A DNA stretch of 6,135 bases from contig JANXTD010000278.1 in assembly GCA_025352585.1 (NCBI GenBank), forward strand, positions 1 to 6,135. Direction: 5' to 3'. Position numbers and translations under genes: made by a program. This document shows, piece by piece, positions 1 to 3,518 of this stretch (within the stretch, counting starts at the first letter, position 1; each line of letters starts with the position of its first letter). The DNA is from Fimbriiglobus sp. GTDB taxonomy: Bacteria; Planctomycetota; Planctomycetia; Gemmatales; Gemmataceae. The notes below the pieces were generated by a model, which saw nothing but the letters and a program-made list of their open reading frames with translations, was not told where the DNA came from and did not search any database.

Positions 1-313
1 GCTGGCCCACGACCACGACGGCTTACGCTGCCGATTCTTCGTCACGTCCGCCGTCGTCTCGACCAAGTCGATGCCGGGCGGCGAGGCCGGCCGCCTGATG
101 CGCGGCCTGCCCTACCGCGACGCCGACGGCGTCAAGATTCCCCGCGGCGTCGAGCAGCAGTTCCCCGTGAGTGCGGTCCCCGAGGAGTGGCCGACGACGT
201 GGGCCGCCGGCGACTACTCGTTCCCCGAAGTGTACCCGGTGATGCCGGCCTACCAGGGCTACCCGCCGGACCAGATCGGTTTGGACCGCGTGCTGGAGTT
301 CGTAATGGATTGA
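1..313 (+). CDS. C-terminal part of an unrecognised protein (5' end outside window)
   Basis: The frame is open from base 2 to a TGA at 311-313 and gives about 103 residues, starting LAHDHDGLRCRFF and ending IGLDRVLEFVMD. Codons favour G or C at the third position, as in the other genes here, and no competing gene lies on the opposite strand, so I take it as the real 3' end of a gene that begins left of the window. An internal ATG at 71 is unlikely to be the start, because the 23 codons before it are also open and gene-like. The tail is rich in Pro, Tyr and Trp (for example EEWPTTWAAGDYSFPEVYPV), with no membrane segment. I do not recognise the family and assign no function. It converges on surE, and the inverted-repeat element begins three bases after its stop. 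Confidence 0.7.
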   Translation, partial: LAHDHDGLRCRFFVTSAVVSTKSMPGGEAGRLMRGLPYRDADGVKIPRGVEQQFPVSAVPEEWPTTWAAGDYSFPEVYPVMPAYQGYPPDQIGLDRVLEFVMD

Positions 314-321
314 ACCGCTTC

Positions 322-345
322 GGGTGTGGGGTATCGGGTGTGGGG
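322..345 (+). other. G-quadruplex motif, left arm
   Basis: Four G-runs of 3, 4, 3 and 4 bases (322-324, 328-331, 336-338, 342-345) are separated by loops TGT, TATC and TGT. This fits the standard G3+N1-7 quadruplex pattern. It starts 8 bases after the stop codon of the left gene, so it would be in that gene's mRNA. Three further GGG runs follow at 359-361, 366-368 and 373-375. Whether a quadruplex or the hairpin with the right arm forms cannot be decided from sequence. Confidence 0.75.
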
Positions 346-357
346 TATGGTCAGAAC

Positions 358-411
358 CGGGTGTCGGGTTTCGGGTGTCGCAGAACGGCGAGCCGCTGGT
401 TGAGGTCTGCG
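358..411. repeat. Nested alternative inverted repeat sharing the right arm
   Basis: Bases 358-384 match the reverse complement of 406-432 at 22 of 27 positions, with a perfect inner end cgcaga/tctgcg (379-384, 406-411) and a 21-base loop. Its right half overlaps the right arm (410-443) of the larger inverted repeat, so the long and short hairpins exclude each other. This may simply follow from the shared heptad units. Confidence 0.6.
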
Positions 412-414
412 ATA

Positions 415-438
415 CCCCACACCCGATACCCCATACCC
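415..438 (-). other. G-quadruplex motif, right arm
   Basis: Read on the minus strand, G-runs of 3, 4, 3 and 4 bases (438-436, 432-429, 424-422, 418-415) are separated by TAT, TATC and TGT. It mirrors the left-arm motif and begins 22 bases downstream of the surE stop codon, so surE mRNA would carry it if transcription continues that far. Confidence 0.75.
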
Positions 439-460
439 GAAGCAACCAGCGACAACGCCG

Positions 461-1246
461 TTACCCTTCGACATCGACCGCAAGAGCCGACTGTGCAAGT
501 GCTTTCAAACCAGAGTAGTCCGTCAGGTCGAACTTCAGCGGCGTGACCGTGATGTACTGCTCCGCCAGGGCCGTCACGTCGGTGTCGGGGTGCGGGTCGG
601 GGCAGTGGAACTCGGCGCTCGTCCAGAAGTAGACCCGGCCGCGCGGGTTGACCCGGCGGTCGAACTTCTCCAGGTACGGCGTCACGTTCTGCGGCACGAC
701 GCGCACGCCCTTGATCGGCCCGCGCTCCAGGACGGGGATGTTGACGTTGAACAGGCTCCCCGCCGGCGGCTTCGTCGCCAGCAGTTGCCGGATGACCTGC
801 ACGCAGTAGCCGGCTGCTTTTTTGTAGTCGTGAATCTTGCCGTCGTACTCCAGCGAGCAGGCGATGGCCGTGTGCCGGTAGAACGCCCCCTCGATCGCGG
901 CGGCGACCGTGCCCGAGTACAGCACGTTGATGCCGGCGTTCGACCCGGCGTTCATGCCGCTGACGATCACGTCCGGCGGGTCGGGCAGCAGTTCCAGCAG
1001 CGCGAGCTTCACGCAGTCGGCGGGGCGACCCTCGACGGCCCAACCGAGGAACTGCTTGGTGCCGTTCACGTCCTCGAAGATTTGGTTCACCAGCAGCGGC
1101 GTGAGCAGGGTCACCGAGTGGCCCATCGCGCTCTGCTCGGTGGCCGGGGCGACGATGGTCACGTCGCCCAGCGGCAGCAGTTGCTCGCGCAAGGCCCGCA
1201 GGCCGGGGGCGTAGAAGCCGTCGTCGTTCGTCAAGAGGATGCGCAT
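461..1246 (-). CDS. surE: 5'/3'-nucleotidase SurE
   Basis: SurE is a cytoplasmic, metal-dependent phosphatase that removes phosphate from nucleoside monophosphates; known members also act on 3'-nucleotides and short polyphosphates. The 261 residues are close to the usual 250 or so. The N-terminus MRILLTNDDG carries the Asp pair (D8, D9) that binds the divalent metal, followed by the family pattern APGL. S39 lies in TEQSAMGHS and N99 in VSGMNAGSNAG, and these match the other metal-site residues of the family. GWAVEGRPADCVKLAL (68-83) and LYSGTVAAAIEGAF (109-122) are also typical. The ATG at 1246 is fixed by this conserved N-terminus. A weak AGGG lies 7 bases upstream (1254-1257) inside a possible stem-loop. 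The gene is last in the minus-strand row, 57 bases after the methyltransferase. In proteobacteria surE often lies beside pcm; here the neighbouring methyltransferase is of another family. No key residue is missing. Confidence 0.97.
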   Translation of the reverse strand: MRILLTNDDGFYAPGLRALREQLLPLGDVTIVAPATEQSAMGHSVTLLTPLLVNQIFEDVNGTKQFLGWAVEGRPADCVKLALLELLPDPPDVIVSGMNAGSNAGINVLYSGTVAAAIEGAFYRHTAIACSLEYDGKIHDYKKAAGYCVQVIRQLLATKPPAGSLFNVNIPVLERGPIKGVRVVPQNVTPYLEKFDRRVNPRGRVYFWTSAEFHCPDPHPDTDVTALAEQYITVTPLKFDLTDYSGLKALAQSALAVDVEG

Positions 1247-1249
1247 CGC

Positions 1250-1290
1250 GGTGCCCTGGGGTGGGGGCCGGCTAGCGTGGCCCCCGCACC
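1250..1290 (-). promoter_or_regulatory. Possible stem-loop over the surE ribosome-binding region
   Basis: GGGGGCC (1263-1269) is complementary to GGCCCCC (1279-1285) around a 9-base loop. GGTGC at 1250-1254 can also pair with GCACC at 1286-1290, giving a 12-bp composite stem with an 8-base bulge (1255-1262). The structure ends 3 bases before the surE ATG and contains the weak AGGG. On the minus strand no U-run follows, so it does not look like a classical terminator. It could limit surE translation or shape the 3' end of the methyltransferase message. The pairing is seen; the role is inferred. Confidence 0.35.
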
Positions 1291-1303
1291 ATCAGGATAG
1301 CCG

Positions 1304-2410
1304 TCAGGCCGCCCGCGTGAAGCGGTAGAGCCGGCGGCTCAGGTGCGGCGACTGCGGCCAGTCGTGCAGGACTTCCGCCCGCAGGCCGACGAGTTCGACG
1401 AGCCGGTGCAGGTGCTCGGCGTTGACCTCCATCTTGCCGCGGTTCCCGGCGCAGCGGTCGGTGGCGGTCGAGACGAAGAAGTCGCCGACGACCGCGCCGC
1501 CGGGGGCGAGCAGACGCTTCGCCTCGGCCAACAGCAGCGCCGTCTCGTCGGGGTAGGTGTGCGTGAAGACGCTGAAGAAGGTGGCGAGGTCGAAGCGCTC
1601 GTCGGCCAGCGGGATGCGCGTCATCTCGCTCTGAAGGAAGCGGAAGTTCGGCCGCTTGAAGCGGTCGCGGCAGAAGGGAATCGCCTCGATGCCGATGTCG
1701 GTGCCGGTGTAACCGCCCTTGTCGGAGAGGTACTTTTCGAGCGGGAAGGCGAGTTGCCCGGTGCCGCAGCCCACGTCGAGAATCCGCGAGTCGGGCGTCA
1801 TCCCCGCTGCCTTGAGCAGCACCATCTTCTCCTCGGCGAGCCGGTGGAACTCGGCCTCGGTACTCGGCCCGACGACGGTCCAGTAGTCGAGCGCCAGGTT
1901 GGCCGTGGCGAACGCACTGTGGTAGTCGATGTCCTCGACGGCGCGGCCGGTCACGTCCACGTCAATGAGCAGCGGCGTCACGCCGGCGCTAAAGTCGGGG
2001 CCGCCGGATTGCCGGATGGCCACGCCAACCAGGAACCGCCCCACCCGGTCCGGCGCAACCAATGTCGCCGGGACTTCGGCCGACTCGCCGGGGTGGATCG
2101 CCGCGGGGAACTCGACGGTCACGGCCGGCACGTCGAGCGGCACTTTGCGGCTGGTCGCCCAGGCGAGTTGCAGCGTGACGGGGTGGGTGCCGCGCGAACT
2201 CCAGACGGCCGGCCCGAGGTTGGTGACCCGCACCGGGAACGGCTTCGCCTGCCCCGCCTCGATGACGACGGCGTAGTGCTTGGCCTGCAACTCGCCCCGG
2301 CAGTCGTCCGTCATCAGAGGGGCGTCGGTCGTCGCCGGGCGGAGCGCGCGCAGCATTCGCTTGGCGAGGGGCTTGAGAGGGCCAGGAACCAGGGGGCCGA
2401 GTCGGGGCAT
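1304..2410 (-). CDS. Class I SAM-dependent methyltransferase with N-terminal beta-sandwich-like domain
   Basis: The 368-residue protein has two parts. Residues 190-365 are a Rossmann-type methyltransferase: motif I LDVGCGTG (211-218) binds S-adenosylmethionine, GTDIG (236-240) ends strand 2, IPLADERFDLATFFSVFTH (266-284) covers the motif II/III region, and LLAPGGAVVGDFF (300-312) is the usual LxPGG segment. Residues 45-153 look like a beta-sandwich: VRVTNLGPAVW, then HPGESAEVPATLVAPDRVGRF (split around 106-126), a pattern like the Wzt C-terminal and NBR1-type Ig folds found in glycan-handling proteins. The N-terminal 30 residues are basic and Pro/Leu-rich, without a clear signal peptide. The substrate is unknown; a sugar, lipid or small molecule is plausible. 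It is not a protein isoaspartyl methyltransferase, despite lying beside surE. The ATG at 2410 is supported by AGAGGA 7 bases upstream. It lies 62 bases after the CobW-type gene and is probably co-transcribed with it. Confidence 0.9.
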   Translation of the reverse strand: MPRLGPLVPGPLKPLAKRMLRALRPATTDAPLMTDDCRGELQAKHYAVVIEAGQAKPFPVRVTNLGPAVWSSRGTHPVTLQLAWATSRKVPLDVPAVTVEFPAAIHPGESAEVPATLVAPDRVGRFLVGVAIRQSGGPDFSAGVTPLLIDVDVTGRAVEDIDYHSAFATANLALDYWTVVGPSTEAEFHRLAEEKMVLLKAAGMTPDSRILDVGCGTGQLAFPLEKYLSDKGGYTGTDIGIEAIPFCRDRFKRPNFRFLQSEMTRIPLADERFDLATFFSVFTHTYPDETALLLAEAKRLLAPGGAVVGDFFVSTATDRCAGNRGKMEVNAEHLHRLVELVGLRAEVLHDWPQSPHLSRRLYRFTRAA

Positions 2411-2417
2411 GGGCGAA

Positions 2418-2423
2418 TCCTCT
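2418..2423 (-). promoter_or_regulatory. Shine-Dalgarno site of the methyltransferase gene
   Basis: AGAGGA on the minus strand, 7 bases before the ATG at 2410. It is a good match to the 16S rRNA 3' end and supports that start. Confidence 0.6.
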
Positions 2424-2436
2424 GGGCGGGATGAGG

Positions 2437-2460
2437 CGAGCCAGAAGCGTAAGCGACAGG
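2437..2460. repeat. Candidate dispersed intergenic repeat (GAAGCGTAAGCGACAGG type)
   Basis: The gap between the GTPase and methyltransferase genes contains cgagccagaagcgtaagc followed by gacagg on the plus strand. I recall close variants of this string (gagccggaagcgtaagcgac) as frequent short intergenic repeats in planctomycete genomes. Only one copy is in this window, so the repeat status rests on memory and not on the sequence shown. It has no strong hairpin of its own. Confidence 0.3.
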
Positions 2461-2472
2461 AGGTCTCCGCGC

Positions 2473-3459
2473 CTACGCCAGGCAGCTCCGCACGCCGTTG
2501 TTCAGCAGCTCGCGGTCGAGGTCGCGGCCGATGAACACCAGCCGGCTCACGCGCGGGGCGTCGCCCCAGGACTGCATCGGCTTGCCGTCGAAGGTCATGT
2601 GGACCCCCTGAAACACGAACTTCTTGGGGTCGCCCAGGATGCTCACGACGCCCTTCATGCGGAAGATATCCTGCCCCTTCGACTGCAACAGTTGACTCAT
2701 CCAGGCGTTGAACCGCTTCGCACTCAGGCTGCCCGGCAACTCGATGCCGACCGACGTGATCGCCGCGTCGTGCGTGTGGTCGTGCTCGTGGTGGTGGTGG
2801 CCGTGGTCGGGCTTCGGCAGGAAGTCCGGCTCGTGGGCCAAAATACGGTCGAGGCTGAACGCCCCGATGTCGAGCAGCGCGTCCATCGGCACAATCGCGT
2901 TCTGCGTGCGGTGGATTCGCGCGGCCGGGTTCATGCGGCGGATCCGGGCTTCGAGCGCTTCGAGTTCGTCGGCCGTAACGAGGTCGGTCTTGTTGAGCAG
3001 CACCACGTCGGCGAAGGCGAGTTGCTCCGGCACCTCGGGCGCGTCCCAGTGCAGCGCGACGTGCTTGGCGTCAACGACCGTCACGATGGCGTCGAGGCGG
3101 GTCGCGGCGGCCAGTTCCTCGTCGGCGAAGAAGGTCTGCGCCACGGGGCCGGGGTCGGCGAGGCCTGTCGTCTCGATCAGAATGGCGTCGAACTTGTCGC
3201 GCCGCTTGATGAGGCTGCCCAGGATGCGGATGAGGTCGCCGCGCACGGTGCAGCAGAGGCAGCCGTTGTTCATCTCGAAGATCTCTCCGTCGGCGTGGAT
3301 GACGAGTTCCTGGTCGATGCCGACCTCGCCGAATTCGTTCTCGATGACCGCGATGCGGCGGCCGTGGTTGGCGGTGAGGATGTGGTTGAGCAGCGTCGTC
3401 TTGCCCGCGCCGAGGAAGCCCGTCAGGACGGTGACGGGGATGCGGTCGGGGCTGGCCAT
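2473..3459 (-). CDS. CobW/COG0523-family GTPase, probable zinc metallochaperone
   Basis: The 328-residue protein is a G3E P-loop GTPase of the COG0523 group, cytoplasmic proteins that use GTP to deliver metal, mostly zinc or cobalt, to client enzymes. GFLGAGKT (14-21) is the Walker A loop. GCLCCTVRGDL (66-76) holds the CxCC metal motif (C67, C69, C70). ILIETTGLADP (93-103) is the switch II/Walker B region, and NKTD (156-159) gives guanine specificity. A His-rich loop at 219-230 contains eight His (H219, H221-224, H226, H228, H230) and joins the GTPase domain to the CobW C-terminal domain (about 235-315). The loop and CxCC suggest zinc or another transition metal, not a role in cobalamin synthesis, since no cobalamin gene is nearby. 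The frame stays open upstream to 4041, but that part overlaps the TPR gene and is low-complexity Arg/Ala. The ATG at 3459 directly precedes the conserved P-loop strand and has GGAG 7 bases upstream. No Zur-like operator is visible in the gap. Confidence 0.95.
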   Translation of the reverse strand: MASPDRIPVTVLTGFLGAGKTTLLNHILTANHGRRIAVIENEFGEVGIDQELVIHADGEIFEMNNGCLCCTVRGDLIRILGSLIKRRDKFDAILIETTGLADPGPVAQTFFADEELAAATRLDAIVTVVDAKHVALHWDAPEVPEQLAFADVVLLNKTDLVTADELEALEARIRRMNPAARIHRTQNAIVPMDALLDIGAFSLDRILAHEPDFLPKPDHGHHHHEHDHTHDAAITSVGIELPGSLSAKRFNAWMSQLLQSKGQDIFRMKGVVSILGDPKKFVFQGVHMTFDGKPMQSWGDAPRVSRLVFIGRDLDRELLNNGVRSCLA

Positions 3460-3466
3460 CGTCGGA

Positions 3467-3470
3467 CTCC
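3467..3470 (-). promoter_or_regulatory. Shine-Dalgarno site that decides the GTPase start
   Basis: GGAG on the minus strand, 7 bases before the ATG at 3459. It supports this start over upstream in-frame starts inside the TPR gene. Confidence 0.6.
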
Positions 3471-3479
3471 GCGTGCAAA

Positions 3480-3515
3480 GGGACGCGGTGATTCTATGGC
3501 CCGGCCCGCCGTCCC
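3480..3515 (-). terminator. Possible weak hairpin after the TPR gene
   Basis: On the minus strand GGGACG, a bulged G, then CGG (3515-3506) pairs with CCGCGTCCC (3488-3480), a 9-bp stem with a loop of about 17 bases. It starts 3 bases after the TPR stop codon and is followed by TTTGC only, not a true U-tract. It may be a weak terminator or attenuator that reduces expression of the genes downstream, or a processing site; chance pairing is possible at this GC content. Confidence 0.3.
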
Positions 3516-3518
3516 GGT

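Larger units (their letters stand above)
317..443. repeat. Inverted-repeat element of GGGTGT/GGGGTAT heptads between converging genes
   Basis: The left arm (317-350) and the reverse complement of the right arm (410-443) agree at 32 of 34 positions. The spacer is 59 bases. Each arm is made of 7-base units. In the left arm the 14-mer cgggtgtggggtat occurs twice in perfect tandem (321-334, 335-348). Three more units (cgggtgt, cgggttt, cgggtgt) lie at 358-378 in the spacer. The element almost fills the gap, beginning 3 bases after the TGA of the left gene and ending 17 bases before the stop of surE. It could form a long stem-loop in the transcript of either gene and so act as a two-way 3' end or stability element. 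That role is inferred. I recall similar heptad strings between genes in Gemmata-like genomes, which would make this one copy of a dispersed family. No transposase is present and no flanking target-site duplication was recognised. Confidence 0.9.

Noticed and set aside
317..443. CRISPR-like array
   Set aside because: The repeats are 7-14 bases with no regular unique spacers, and they are inverted. No cas gene is present.
23..498. Small open frames running through the repeat element (peptides such as PHPIPHTR, GYGVSGVGY)
   Set aside because: The peptide repeats are just translation of the heptads, and the frames overlap real gene ends. They are a known kind of spurious gene call.
1304..2410. 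Identity as pcm (protein isoaspartyl methyltransferase), the usual surE neighbour
   Set aside because: The motifs and the extra N-terminal domain do not match PCM. It is a general class I methyltransferase.
1343..2434. 363-codon plus-strand open frame opposite the methyltransferase gene
   Set aside because: It is antisense to a gene with clear SAM-binding motifs. Its translation is Arg/Val/Gly/Asp-rich without any motif, as expected for the shadow of a GC-rich gene.
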